From Craterostigma plantagineum (lineage: Eukaryota > Streptophyta > Magnoliopsida > Lamiales > Linderniaceae): DNA of 64,000 nucleotides. The position numbers and the translations under genes are program-made. Shown piece after piece: positions 22,490 through 34,432 of the stretch. The number at the start of each line of letters is the position of its first letter. Within the stretch, counting starts at the first letter, position 1. The stretch lies in contig JAPQWV010000017.1 in the NCBI GenBank assembly GCA_027422505.1, forward strand, positions 11,595,501 to 11,659,500. Direction: 5' to 3'. The notes under the pieces were generated by a model. That model saw only the letters and a program-made list of their open reading frames with translations. It searched no databases and was not told where the DNA came from.

Positions 22490-23900
22490 CTCAATCGTAA
22501 ACAGTGTTGGGAACAATTTTGATTGGCCGCGATAATTTGCGATCGAAAAATTTGAATTGAGAGCAATTTTCGATTTCAAAAATTTCTAGAACGCAAATAG
22601 TAATGGGCCTGATCCATTTAATCGCAAAACGTCCAATCGCAAACCCAACATTGAATTAATGCTAGTTAATAAAAGTTAACTTTTGTCAGTCGAAAAACTT
22701 TTTCTCACGCAAAACCTAATCAAAAAAAAAATTCTCTCTCGCAAAACTTTCTCAGTCGATACACAATCCTTCAAAAATCTTTCAATTTTTCACTTCAAAT
22801 CGTCTGATTAAGGTAGAAATTCGATTTGGTTAACTATTGCGAATGTTATAACTTGATTTGCATTTCCATTCTGTAGTTTTTTGCATATTTAGTTAAGATT
22901 TTTCGACTGTTCTTCAAAAACCATCTAAACGTATACTGTTTCACTAAATCTAGGCATGCTTCTTGGATTTTCTGAGTTAAATGCCTGTTATTTACACAGA
23001 TTCGAGGTTTTTGATGAAACAGATAGCGTAAATAGTTGGAAAATTTCCATCTGTGATGATAAAATGAGTTTCGATGAAACTGGGTACTTTGAAGTTTTGA
23101 AGCTGTCGAGAACTTTGTCGATCGCAAATAGACTTAATTGAATTGAGAACCTATTTGTGTCGATTTAGTTTTCGATCGCAAAATTTTGACTTAGTCATCA
23201 CGATAAAAGATTTTAACCGTTACACTTACCATCGAGAAATCCAATTATAATTTTCAGCGAGCGAAAAACTTATGCACTGACTAGACAATTTAAGATGCAA
23301 ATTTTATCAAGCGTAAAACTTACTATCGCAAAATAGAATTTTCGATTTAATTTCAATTTGGTCAGAAAAATTTTAACAGTGAAAAATTAATTTTTCAACA
23401 CTTAATTTTTCGATCATAAAATTTCTCGACGGAGTGCTTAGTCTTTCGTTAACCAATTTCTCGATAATATTGAAGCGACAATTTTTACTTAGGATCGAAA
23501 ATCACATTTCGCTCGACAAATTTCAAAATCGGAAATTTTATTCAATCGAGGAAAATTTCTCGATAGTAAATTTACCTGAGAAATAATTTCTCGATCGTAA
23601 ATTTACACGGAATTTTTCTCGATCGTAAAATAGGTCGACTACAGTCTCGATTTCAACTTCAATACTGAAAATTTTAGTAAGTCTTTTACTCTGTAGAGGA
23701 CCTTTGCGTATAAAATTTTCTCGATCGAAAAATCGAACTGAGTCATTACAATTGAAATCAATGCATAGGATATCATTTTCAAAATCAATTTTATCGAGCG
23801 AAAATTTTCTCGGCATGAACAGTGTTCTTTTCACGATTCAACACTTAGAAAAATTTCGAACTATTTCTCACGCGATTTAAACTTCATTCGAAATTACAAT
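22490..23900 (+). repeat. TTTCTCGATCG word array upstream of ORF3, copy 1
   Basis: 1.4 kb with many words of the type TTCTCGATCGTAAA, CGATCGAAAA and TCGCAAAA. Between 23545 and 23640 three units of about 33 bp (AATTTCTCGATCGTAAATTTAC) stand almost in tandem. The core TCGATCGA is its own reverse complement. The same array type occurs before ORF3 copy 2 and in the leader of element C. Confidence 0.75.
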
Positions 23901-24041
23901 AATGCCATCACGATTTTTGAAATTAAACATACACTATGCATTCGACATGATTTCAATTTAAAATTCATCGAACATGCTATTACTTGCGATATCATTATAG
24001 TTTGATGAAATTTATTCATACTTCGACTGAAAATAAAATTG

Positions 24042-24074
24042 AACTAATAAACTTTTATATATCTTATTTTTCAG
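24042..24074 (+). promoter_or_regulatory. probable 3' splice site before ORF3, copy 1
   Basis: Branch-site-like AACTAAT (24042-24048), a T-rich stretch, then TTTTTCAG ending at 24074, directly followed by the ORF3 ATG at 24075. Copy 2 keeps the same order and the same direct join of CAG to ATGGAT. The signal would give ORF3 its own spliced RNA. No donor was identified. Inference from the sequence pattern and from its conservation. Confidence 0.5.
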
Positions 24075-26179
24075 ATGGATCGCAACCCAACCTATAATCA
24101 CATATACGAGAAATTCCTATATATAAACGTCAACGACACGAACTTCCAACTGGATCTGGCCACCTCCGGTGTCCAGACGGCATCATCGTGTCAATCCTTC
24201 AAGGCCATCCCCTATGGCATGGACTTACCGTGACGGCATCAGTGCCGATGGTCTACCTCCAGCAGTTTTGGGGGATGATCAAGAGAATCATCTTGGACGG
24301 GGGATATCATTTCACGACGGTTGTAGGGACGAGGCACATTTGCATGGGCAAGAACGAGTTCAGAGCTCTACTCGACCTCCCTCACAGCCAAAACTACGAC
24401 CCCCTCCCATCAGATGAAGAAATGGTGGCTGATTTCTTTCAAATGGGTTACCGTCCGCCGCTCACCAAGCTCGCTCAGGTTCAGAGCAACGGTATCCCTC
24501 ACCCATGGAAGACACTGTTCGGGATCGTGAACAAGTGTCTATCGCCGAAGCACGCCGGCTTCGACAAGGGCAACGGCCACATCCTCCGAATTCACGGAGT
24601 CGTGTTCTCGCGAAATTATGATTTCGCCCAGCTGATCTCGAACGACCTTGCAGAACAGATCAGACAAAAGGAGAACAACCGGTCCAAGAACGTGCCTCAC
24701 GCGAGATGGTTCTCCGTCATCATCCGACAACACATGGAGATGTACGCGCAGAACATTCCTCGCCTGCCACCGGGTGGAAACTATCAGCCGCCCCGGCTCA
24801 AATTCTTCCACAACCCAAGGCTAGTGGACCTTATACAGCCTTCAATGGCCATACCTCTCAACCTTCTTCGGCTCGCTGACCCCGCAGGAGCTGAATATCA
24901 GAGATACTGCCGGGAACATCACCTCACCGAGGAAATGATTAGAGGGCCCCCGGCAGCTGAACACATGAGCCCTCCCCAACCACAACAACAGCTAAGCCCT
25001 GAGGATGCGATGATTGATGATGTCGCTCAGGAGCTAGCTCAGGAGCCACCATTGGTCGAAGAGCCAATGTCCGACGTCGATGATACATTGATAGAAGTCG
25101 TGGCTACGGAGATGGAACTCGAGGCTCCTGACCTTGAATTACAAGCGGAAGAGCCCTTACATGTTGGCGTGCTCGAAGATACTTCTGAGGAAGTTCTTCA
25201 ACAAGAGGCACAGCGCGAAACGGAAATGGGGCAAAGCTCTCTTCCACCGGTGGCGGATCAGGCACTGGAGGACGTCTACCGTGACCTCCTCACACGGCCA
25301 CCCGGTCTGACACAGAGTCTGACGAGGAAATCAGTCTGATCAGGAGGACTCCCAGAAGACTGAGGATTCAACTGGAGTCTCTCTTTCCGGCCGTCACCGT
25401 CGCACCAGATACTCTGTTGCCCACAACGACAAGTGTTGCTGGCACTTCATCGCTCAATCTTGAGCCGCAACCAACTCCTGTAGTATCTGGTTCGCAGGCG
25501 CAACCCGAGCCTGCAACAATACCCATAGAGACGAATCCTTAGGATTCGACTCGAGGATTGGGTGGAAGTCTCATACAGTCACAACATCAAGTGACTGTGA
25601 GCTAACCCACAGAGTCGGTGTCTACTCACGGGTTGATAACAGGCGACGTCAGTCGTCTTGGTCCTTCTAAGGAGGCGTCCACTCCCTTCGTGACGAACGA
25701 ACGAACAATTCCAGGCCGCTCTCTCTGCCGCTGTACAGTCAATGGAAGAAAAGATCACAGAGAGAGTACTTCAAGCACTCGAGGCATCCCGAAGAGATAC
25801 CGGGAAAGCACCTGCCTCTGAAGGCCCTTCGTCACGAACCTACCCCACACCGCCACAACCCACACCCACCGACCCTCTAGCCACTTCTTCCATCCTCATC
25901 AACCCAGACACAATCCCAATCACCGAGCTCCACGACATACTCCTCGCCCATTTGATAGGCCTGTTCAGATCACCTCAAGAAGAATCCCTCTATCGGCGAT
26001 TGGTGGGTCATCCTGAGCCACCGACCGACACCTGCCGCGGCCAAAGCTCCCACTCACGGCGCAGACATGACGATCCTGACAATCAGGACCCTCATGAGGG
26101 GGAGAAGAGGCCGAGGACATCTACAAGTGGCCAAGGACAAGGCTCGGGCGCTACACAGACAAGCACTGGAGCTGGTGAA

Positions 26180-26290
26180 ATCCAAACAACCCAAACACAA
26201 ACCCAAACAACCCAAACACAAACCCAAACACAACCCCACCGAACCCAAACACAAACCACCCAGCAAGCCCAAACTACCCACACCACGCAC
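26180..26290 (+). repeat. CCCAAACACAAA minisatellite within ORF3 copy 1
   Basis: Tandem CCCAAACACAAA/CCCAAACAA units coding for Thr-Gln repeats in the ORF3 frame. The second ORF3 copy has only a short CCCAAACAA remnant here (about 32510), so the repeat expanded in one copy or shrank in the other. Confidence 0.85.
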
Positions 26291-27644
26291 CGCACCGCCC
26301 ACATCGACCCACCAACCTTTCACCTGAGGACGCCTCCGCCCACACCACTGATCTACTCAAGCCCCTTGCTTCCGGAAGAAGAAGCAAGTGCTGCGATGCT
26401 TGTAGCTCTAGCAGCTACCCAAGCCACTCCCTCTGTCGCTCCAGACCAACCGCCCTCTGGACATGGCGTCAATCCACACGAGGCCCTAGACAAGTACATC
26501 TTCGAAGGCCAGTGGATGACCCATTCCATGACCGAGGAGCATCAAAGACAACGGCTTCACGACGTCCGGCGCTTTCTACAACAAGCATCCATAGATCTCG
26601 TAATCATAGAAGACGACGAGCATCAGTTAGGTGAATACTACGAGCGAGTTATCCAAAGACTACCAGAGTTAATAGCTCAACAGGAGGTTCCCTCTCCAAG
26701 GCTAACTCCAGGGACCGTCCGGATCGACACGTAATGGGAAAACATTCAAATTGAAATTCCCTTCCTCGAAGAAGTTCGTGAGAATATTTGGAGGTCTCCG
26801 GACAGAGTGAAGAAGCCGAACGAGTTCGAGCTGAGAGGGATCTCTCATTGGGATCAGCAGAAGAGGATGACCTACCTCTGGATGCTGACCAAACTAAGAC
26901 CTGATGTTAGGCTGGGGATGACTAAGACACAAGCCAAGAGCCATTATAAGAGTCTCTCCCCAATAAGCCAACTTCTCAGCGTCTAATGTGACACAGGAAG
27001 ACTTCCAACACCTCACTACATCATCGAACGAGTGGACAGGACCCGAGAGGAACTGAGCAAGAGCGACCTGCCGTACCTCCCCGCCGATGAAGTGTACTGT
27101 CTTTATCAGCTATACGTGGAGAAGTACAAAGGTCCTCAGGGCTTCATCAAGACAGAAGGCCTCGAAGGGCTCTACCAGTTCATGTTGCGCCAGGTCAAGT
27201 ACTATGCCACACACGACATTCAGATGGCTCTGGAGAGCAATATGAAGAAGGTCAACATCACCGCTCCACTCAACAAAGGACCTGAGATCGAAGGGCTTCC
27301 CAACAATCACGTGCACATCAGCTCAGTCCTAGGCATCACCTACCATAATCCAATAGCAAAGAAGAATAGGTTGATGCTGAAGACTGAGATTCACAAGTTT
27401 TGCGATGGGACGCTCAAGGTCATCAGGAAAAACATCGAGCAGAGGTTGGAAGAAATCAGCAGAGACACTATGCTGAGGATCCACAGGTTCGTGAGAGAAC
27501 AGCCGCTCCTAATGGAATTGCTTGAAGATATCGAGGAGCGACTGGAGCTTAGGATCACTCTGAGGAACTACGAGCATGCGCTGGGCTTGCGCAGATCGTA
27601 TTACGCCCGACAAAGACAAACGGCGCGGACACGCAATCAAGAAC

Positions 27645-27655
27645 AAAGGGGGAGA
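27645..27655 (+). other. polypurine tract before the 3' LTR
   Basis: AAAGGGGGAGA directly before the LTR start TGTAGAATAC. It overlaps the last codons of ORF3 (Gln-Arg-Gly-Arg-Leu). Confidence 0.88.
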
Positions 27656-27656
27656 T

Positions 27657-28006
27657 TGTAGAATACTATTTGTAATTGTGCTTGATTTCATTAGTTGTCC
27701 TTGTAATTAGGGGCTTTTGTGTAGCAGTCATTAGATTAGAACTAGATTGATATTTATACCAAGTTTGTTTGGTATAGATACATGTACATCAATTGAGCTG
27801 AATAGAGAAAGTTTTGAGAATTGATCCGAAGGGCTTGCAATTCGATTTCTAGAGAGAGAAACAATAGTAACTTTCTCACTCTACTCGAATTCTCTCTCTT
27901 GTTCTTCATTTGAGTTTTTCGATCGAATTCAATTGCATATCTAAACGATCGAATTACTATGAATTCTAGCCTAGGATCATAGAGTTGTTAATCGTAGGAC
28001 CTAACA
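27657..28006 (+). repeat. 3' LTR after ORF3 copy 1 (350 bp)
   Basis: TGTAGAATACTATTTG... to ...GGACCTAACA. It is more than nine-tenths identical by eye to the 5' LTR of element C (57140-57491), but unlike the 5' LTR at 9970. A TATA-like TTGGTATAGATA lies near 27768. Overlaps the ORF3 stop by a few bases. Confidence 0.9.
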
Positions 28007-28011
28007 AAGCT

Positions 28012-28151
28012 CAATGTTTGTACATCTATTTATACCAAACATACTTAGTATAAATATCAAACTAGTCCTAAATTAAGGACAAATACATGAAATGCCCCAA
28101 ATTAAAAAGACAGCTAATAAAACAAAGCACAATTAGAAATTATATTCTACA
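28012..28151 (-). repeat. inverted LTR fragment (first 140 bp of the same family)
   Basis: Ends on the plus strand with ...AATTATATTCTACA, the reverse complement of the LTR start TGTAGAATATAATT. It runs back through GGTATAAATA (TATA region) and stops after about 140 bp. It lies 5 bp after the complete plus-strand LTR, so the two form a head-to-head, partly palindromic pair. Relics of another element or of a rearrangement. Confidence 0.8.
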
Positions 28152-30391
28152 TTTGCTCATACCCTCGTTCAAAAGTACAGGTACATGTTTAGGGGACCAT
28201 GTATCTAGGCTAATCTTGATAAATTGCATGTTCTTAATAATTGTTACTTAGATTGATTTATGTACTTACTTGTTAAATCAATTGAAGTGCACTATTTGAG
28301 GGGGAGTTTACTACATTTATGCCTTGAACTCCAAGTAATTTTGATGATCTTTCTCTAAGTATTGCAGAAAATTCCAATTTGATTTTCCTTGAACAACGCA
28401 CTTCAGAGAAGGACTTTACGAATCTTCGCATTTTGGAGCTCACGACATTGGTATAATAAGTCAAGGGGAGCCGAAATAGAAAAATTGCTTCAAAAATTAA
28501 CTCTAATCATCTCGACATCTTTTGCTCTAAGTATTGCAGATTTGCAAAATTTGAAGAGGGCGCTAGATGTCACTAATCTGAATTACAGGGAGTTAAATGC
28601 TTTTATCTACATATATATAGGAGGAGCAACTATGTTGTTTTATTTTTTTCTCAGGGTCAATCTGAAAACTTAAAAAAACTTACTATCGAGAAATTTGCGC
28701 GAATTTCGTAATTTTCATCCACAGCTTCTCGAACGTAAATTGATTTGGGACCAAGTTGTAATTTTTGCTTTCATATTGACGAGCGAAAATTAAACAGGAA
28801 CCAAATGAAAATTCTCGATCAGAATTTGTCGAGCGAAAATTCAATAGTAACCCAAAGAAATTTCTCGATCGTAAGTTTCTCGATCGGCAACGGTAATGGG
28901 CCTAGAAATTGTTAAGTATCGAAAACGTCTGATCAGCCCATTTAACGAAATTAATGCTTGCAGTCGAAAATCCCCAAATACATGCAAAACCCTTAATCGC
29001 AAAACTCAACAGTCGATAATTTTTTTCTCGCGAAAAACTTTTTCCGCAAAGACGAAAGTCAAAATCGTACAAAATCTTACATACTTTCACTAATCTTCGT
29101 CTTCAACAGGTAGATTCGACATCCTTTAGGGATTTTTGTGTGTTTGAACTCCGTGTGCATATGTATTATGTGATCTTTCGCATGATTTAGCGTTATATTT
29201 TCATCTATTCAAGATAGGAAAACTCGAATGCTAGTTTGCAGTTTTTATGACCGATTTCTGTGAGTAATCTGGGTTAAATTCTGCACTAAAGACAGTTTCG
29301 GTGTTTTCTGATTATTATAGGAGTGTATTACTTCGACTATCTGCGTTTTTAAAGTTCGACCGAACTGGGTTTTAACGTTTAAAGGCGTCGAAGAACTTTC
29401 TCGCTCACAAATAGTATCAATTGAATTTCAATTGATCTACTGTTTGTAGTGTAAAAGTTTTTCAATTGCTAAACTTTTGACTTAGTCGTTAAGATAGATA
29501 ACGTTGATCGAAAAATAATTACAATCGAAAAATTGAATTTGGATTTTGTACGAGCGAAAAGATTACTGAGCGGAATAGATAGAATAGATGCAATTTAGTT
29601 AAATCGCAAAACTTACAAACGAAAACAGTAATTTCAATTTCAATTTTGTACTCGGTCGTAAATTTTAGCGGCGATAAAATTAATTTTCGATGATAAAGTT
29701 TCTCGATCGCAAAAGTGCGTAGCGATGATTTTAATCGATCGAAAATTTTCTCCGCTAGTCACCTAGTTTCTCGTTGTCAATTTTCTCGATCGTAAAATTT
29801 TGCAGCGAAAAACCATTTTAAAATCGAAATACTTTCTCGCTCGACAACTTTCACGACGAAAATTTTATTAACGCGCGGAAAATTTCTCGATGGTAAATTT
29901 ACACAGAAATTAATTTTCTCGATCGTAAATTTACACGAAAATTTTTCTCGATCGTAAAATTTCTCGGCTACAGTATCACGTCTTACGTTTTAACACTTAG
30001 AAAAATTTCTCTAAGTCTTTTCTACTGTAGCGAAACTTAGTAAATAAAACTTTCGATCGCAAAATTAAACGGAGATTTGATTTGGAAATTTGCACTTAGG
30101 AGATTAAATTGAGAATTTCATTTCTCGCACGACAAACTTCACGGAGTGAATAGTGGAGTTAAACACTTAGAATTTTTCTCGACTGAACTTACATATGCCT
30201 TATACTTAAACGTCGGAATATTTTAATGTCTTGAATATTCACTTCGCATGTCCTATGTGCACATTATATATTTTAAATCTAAATTCATCAAACATGCTAT
30301 GTTATGATAGATTATTATGGTTTGATGAAATTAAATTTCGTCTCAAATTAAATTCAGAACTAATGATTTGCTCTTTCTAATTGTATTTCAG
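28152..30391 (+). repeat. spacer and TTCTCGATCG word array upstream of ORF3, copy 2
   Basis: Parallel to 21957-24074: GGGGACCATGTA at about 28193, TTTGAGGGGGAG at about 28295, TACAGGGAGTTAA near 28585, then the word array (about 28680-30190) with units TTTCTCGATCGTAAATTTACAC, densest at 29880-29970. It ends with a probable 3' splice site: GAACTAAT (30357-30364), T-rich stretch, TTTCAG ending at 30391, directly before ATG. I see no gene in it. Confidence 0.7.
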
Positions 30392-33300
30392 ATGGATCAT
30401 TATTCAACGTACCACATATATGAGAAGGCCATGTACCTCAACGTCCACGACACCAATTACCAACTCGACCTGACCACCTTCAGGTGTCCGGACGAGATCA
30501 TGGTGTCAATACTACAAGGCCATCCCCTGTGGCATGCTCTAACGGTAACGGCCTCGGTGCCGGTGGTTTAACTGCAACAGTTTTGGGGGATGATCAATAG
30601 CCTCATCACGGACGGGATGTACAATTTCACGACGGTTGTAGGGACGAGGGACATCTGCATGAACAAGAATGACTTCAGGCTTCTCCTCGACCTCCTGTCA
30701 GCAAAATTACGACCCCCTTCCCACTGATGCGGAGCTGGTGCAAGACTTTCTTCATACGGTATGCCGTCCTCCGTCGACCAAACTAGCTCAAGTTCAGAGC
30801 AACGGAATTCTACATCCTTGGAAGACACTTTTTGGCATCACCAACAAGTGTCTATCACCAAAGCACGCCGGCTTCGGCAAAGCCAACGACAACATTCTCC
30901 CTATCTTCCACGGAATCGCCTTCTCGCGGAATTACGATTTCGCTCAACTGATCTGGAATGATCTAGCAGAGCACATCAGACAGAAGGAAAACAAACGCTC
31001 AAAGATTGTGCCGTATGCTCGGTGGTTCTCCGTCGTCATTAGACAAAATATGGAGATGTACGAGCGGAACATCCATCGTCTACCTCCGGGAGGGAATTAC
31101 CAACCACAACGACTCAAGTTCTTCCACAACCCGAAGCTAACGAATTTCGATCAGCCATCCATGGCCATTCCGCTCGAGCTGCTGACGCTTGCCGACCCCT
31201 CGGGAGCCGAATAGCAAAGATACTACCGGGAGAATCATCTAACGGAACAGATGATCAGAGGGCCCCCAGTAGATTTCGCAGTCAGCCCTCAACAAACAAC
31301 AGAGCCCTGAGGACACGATGATCGAGGTAGTGGCCCAGGAGCTTGAACAGGAGCCTCTAGTCCAAGAAACTCGGCTGCCAGACCTCGATATCACTATGAT
31401 CGACGAGGTGGCTCTAGAAATGGAAGCTGAAGAACAAAATTAGGAGCTCCAAGTGGAAGTGCCCATCCATGTAGGCATGCTCGAAGAGCCCTTTGAGGAG
31501 GTTCTTCAACAAGAAGCAGAGCCCGAGGCAGAAACTGGGCAAAGCTCACTTCCATCGGTGATGGAATAGGCTCGTGACGACGTTGACCTTGAACCTTCAC
31601 CTCACACAACCACCTCATCCGAAACAGAGTCCGGTGAGGAGATTCAACTGATAAGACGGACTCCACGAAGACTTAGCATACAACTAGAGTCTCTCTTCAC
31701 AACCATCACCACCACATCAGACACGATGCCACTTATCATTCAAAGTGCTGAGGACACTTCATCGCTCAATCCTAAGCCACAGCACGATCTTCCCTTGTCT
31801 AGTTCGCAGGTTCAAACAAAACCTGCCGCAACACCCATAGAGGAGAATCCTCGTGATTTGCCTCTAGGATTGGGTAGAAGTCTCGAACAGTCACAACCTC
31901 AAGTGACTACGAGCCAGCGTGATGAGCCGGTGTCTGCTCAAGGGTTGTCAACAGGCGACATCTGTCGTCTGGTCCTTCAACGACGGAGGCGTCCGTCCAG
32001 TTCGTGACCGAAGACCGACTTTAGGCAGCTCTCTCAGAAGCTTTAGAGTCATTTGAAGAAAAACTTACGGAGAGCGTGCATACAGCCATTGAGACGTCCC
32101 GCCAAAATCGTGGGAAAGCACCCGTCTCAGAGTCGTCTTCCTCACATCTTATCCTCACACCCACTCAACACACACAACCCTTCCCCACCGCCACGCTGAT
32201 CCTCACACACAATCTCATAAACCCAGCCACCATACCTATCAGTGACCTCCACTCCATCCTAGTCGCCCGTCTACTAGAGCTGACGACTCGAGCGCCGGAA
32301 GAAGAAAACCTCTTCCGCCATCTCGTCGATCGTCCTGGCCCGACCGACACTTGTCGTGGCTAAGGCTCCCGCTCCAAATGCAGACATGACGACCCCGACG
32401 ATCAAGGACACTTGTCGTGGTTAAGACTTAGGATAATGACTAGAAGTCAAGGACGAAGCTCGGGCGCGACACAGACAAGCGCTGGAGCCGCTGAAACCTC
32501 ACACTATTACCCAAACAACCACCACGCACCGCACCACTCATACAACCCAAATTGACTCACCAACCTTCCACATAAGGACGCCTCCACCCACACCAACGAC
32601 TCTGACAAGTCCCTTGCTTCCGGAAGAAGAAGCAAGTGCCGCCATGCTTGTGGCCCTGGCTCAAACCCAAGCTACTCCCTCAGCTGCTCAAGATCAACCG
32701 GGACCGTCAGGACATGGTGTCAACTCACACGAGTTCCTCGACAAGTACATCTTCAAAGGACAGTGGATGACCCATTCCATGCCCGATGAGCATCAGAGAC
32801 ATCGGCTTAAGGACATTCGACACTTCCTACAACAAGCTTCGGTGGACCTCGTGCTGATAGAAGACGAAGAACTTCAGGAAGGGGAAAATCATGAACAAGA
32901 TCACCCAAGTCTTCCAAAGATGATGGCACAACGAGCGAGTTCTCCGACGAGACAAATGCCAGGATTCGTTCGGATCAACACGCTATGGGAAAACATCACG
33001 ATCGAAATTCCTTTCCTTGAAGAGGTTCGAGAACACATGTGGAGGTCACCGGACAAGGTCAAGAAGCCGAATGAGTTTGATCTTAGAGGGATCTCCCACT
33101 GGGGTCAGCAGAAGAGAATGACGTACCTTTGGATGCTGACCCACCTTGGACCGGATGTGAGAATGGTGATGACTAACGGACAAGCCAAGAGTCATTATAA
33201 GAGTCTCTCCCCAATCTGTCAGTTACTCAATGTCTTCTGTCCTAAAGGAGGACTTCCAACACCTTACTACGCCATCGAGCGAGTAGACAGAACTCGAGAA

Positions 33301-33912
33301 CAACTAAGCGAGAGCGACCTGCTCTATCTCTCCGCCGAGGATGTATACAATCTCTACAAGCTGTATGTAGAGAAATACAAAGGTCCTCAAGGCTTCATCA
33401 GGAAAGAAGGACTAGAGAGACTCTACCGGTTCATGATGCGACAAGTCAAGTACTTCGCTGCACATGACCTTCAGATGGATCTGGAGAGCAACATGAAGAA
33501 GGTCAACATGACCGCCCCACTCAACAAAGGACCTGAGATCGAAGGGCTTCCCAACAACCACGTGCACATCAGTTAAGTCTTAGGCATCTCCTACCACAAT
33601 CCAATTGCTGAGAAGACCAGGTTGATGCTAAAGACTGAAATCCACAAGTTCTGTGATGGGACGCTCAAGGTTATCATGAAGAGTATAGAGCAAAGGTTGG
33701 AAGAAATCAACCGAGAGAAGATGCTGAGGATTCATCAGTTAGTGAGAGAACAGCCGCTCCTGATGGAATTACTAGAAGATATCGAGGGGAGCCTGGAGCT
33801 GAGGAATACACTCAGAAATTATGAGCATGCGCTGGGCTTGCGCAGATTGTACTATGCCCGACTAGGACAGACAGCACGGAAGAGAAATCAAGTACAAAGG
33901 GGAAGAATGTAG
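30392..33912 (+). pseudogene. ORF3, copy 2, broken
   Basis: Starts MDHYSTYHIYEKAMYLNV and continues HPLWHALTVTASVPVV to a TAA at 30569-30571 (copy 1 has a Tyr codon). The N-terminal domain goes on in other frames (30669-31214: KLAQVQSNGILHPWKTLFGI, YARWFSVVIRQNMEMY), with a TAG at 31212. After the acidic linker (TAG at 31567, CAG in copy 1) the C-terminal domain is open 32614-33576 (GQWMTHSMPDEHQRHRL, PFLEEVREHMWRSPDKVKK, KYKGPQGFIRKEGLE) and, past one TAA, 33622-33912 (KTEIHKFCDGTLKVI). Same architecture as copy 1, clearly diverged from it, so the protein was under selection before both copies decayed. Function unknown. Confidence 0.65.
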
Positions 33913-34398
33913 AATCCTATTTCTAATTGTGCTTTGATTTATTACCTGTCTTCGTAGATTGGGACTTTATTGTATTTGTCCTTAGTTTAGGACTACTTGC
34001 TATTTATACCAAGTATGTTTGGTATAAATACATGTACTAACATTGTGATTAATAAGAAGATTTAGAAAATTGATCCGAAAGGCTTGCAATTAGGGGTGTT
34101 CATTCGGTAATAACCGAACCGAACCGAACTTTCGGTTAACCGAAAGTTTGGTTCAAGAATTTCATAAACCGAAAACCGAACCGAAACAATTCGGTTCGGT
34201 TTCGGTTTTTACCGAATTTTTTTGGTTCGGTTCGGTTAACCGACCAAAAACCGAATTTTTAATAACAAATAAAAAAACAATAATACTAATTTGATTCTAA
34301 TTATATATTTTTATTATCATATTTTTATTTGTATAAAATTTTCATTTACCCCATATTTTCCATATTTTGGTAAATATATTAATTTTATTTATATTTAT

Positions 34399-34432
<34 letters not shown>

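Larger units (their letters stand above)
24075..27661 (+). pseudogene. ORF3 (env-position protein of unknown function), copy 1, broken
   Basis: N-terminus MDRNPTYNHIYEKFLYINV; a frameshift near 24165 leads into a 384-codon stretch (24188-25339) with TVTASVPMVYLQQFWGMI, FTTVVGTRHICMGKNEF, PHPWKTLFGIVNKCLSPKHAG and HARWFSVIIRQHMEMYA. After an acidic linker and a second frameshift (about 25300), one frame runs 25742-27661 with TAA stops at 26732 and 26984: a Thr/Gln/Pro-rich part, then a C-terminal domain with DKYIFEGQWMTHSM, QKRMTYLWMLTKL, KYKGPQGFI, MKKVNITAPLNKGPEIEGLP, KTEIHKFCDGTLKVI and a Leu-rich end. No signal peptide, membrane segment or viral glycoprotein feature is evident. I cannot name a domain. 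Similar proteins are, as I recall, common as unclassified ORFs of composite-family retroelements (weak memory, not checked). Confidence 0.65.
9970..28006 (+). mobile_element. SIRE-type copia element A, apparently chimeric, with ORF3
   Basis: Order: 5' LTR (9970-10267), primer site, leader, gag, long coiled-coil/linker, protease, integrase, RT, RNase H ending at 20286, a 3.8-kb noncoding spacer, ORF3 (24075-27661), polypurine tract, 3' LTR (27657-28006). The two LTRs are clearly different in sequence. From about 13113 onward gag-pol closely matches element C (59475 onward), while upstream it does not. I infer a recombinant between two related families, or two fused insertions. A solo LTR lies inside RT. 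All ORFs are broken. It could instead be two adjacent truncated elements; the collinear order of the parts argues for one unit. Confidence 0.7.

Noticed and set aside
26054..26323. Cys/Trp/Val- or Leu/Gly-rich frames on the minus strand
   Set aside because: Antisense of the Thr/Gln minisatellite in ORF3.
24075..27661. ORF3 as a true viral envelope gene
   Set aside because: Only the position and the splice-like signal fit; no signal peptide, membrane anchor or cleavage motif is visible, so no envelope function is claimed.
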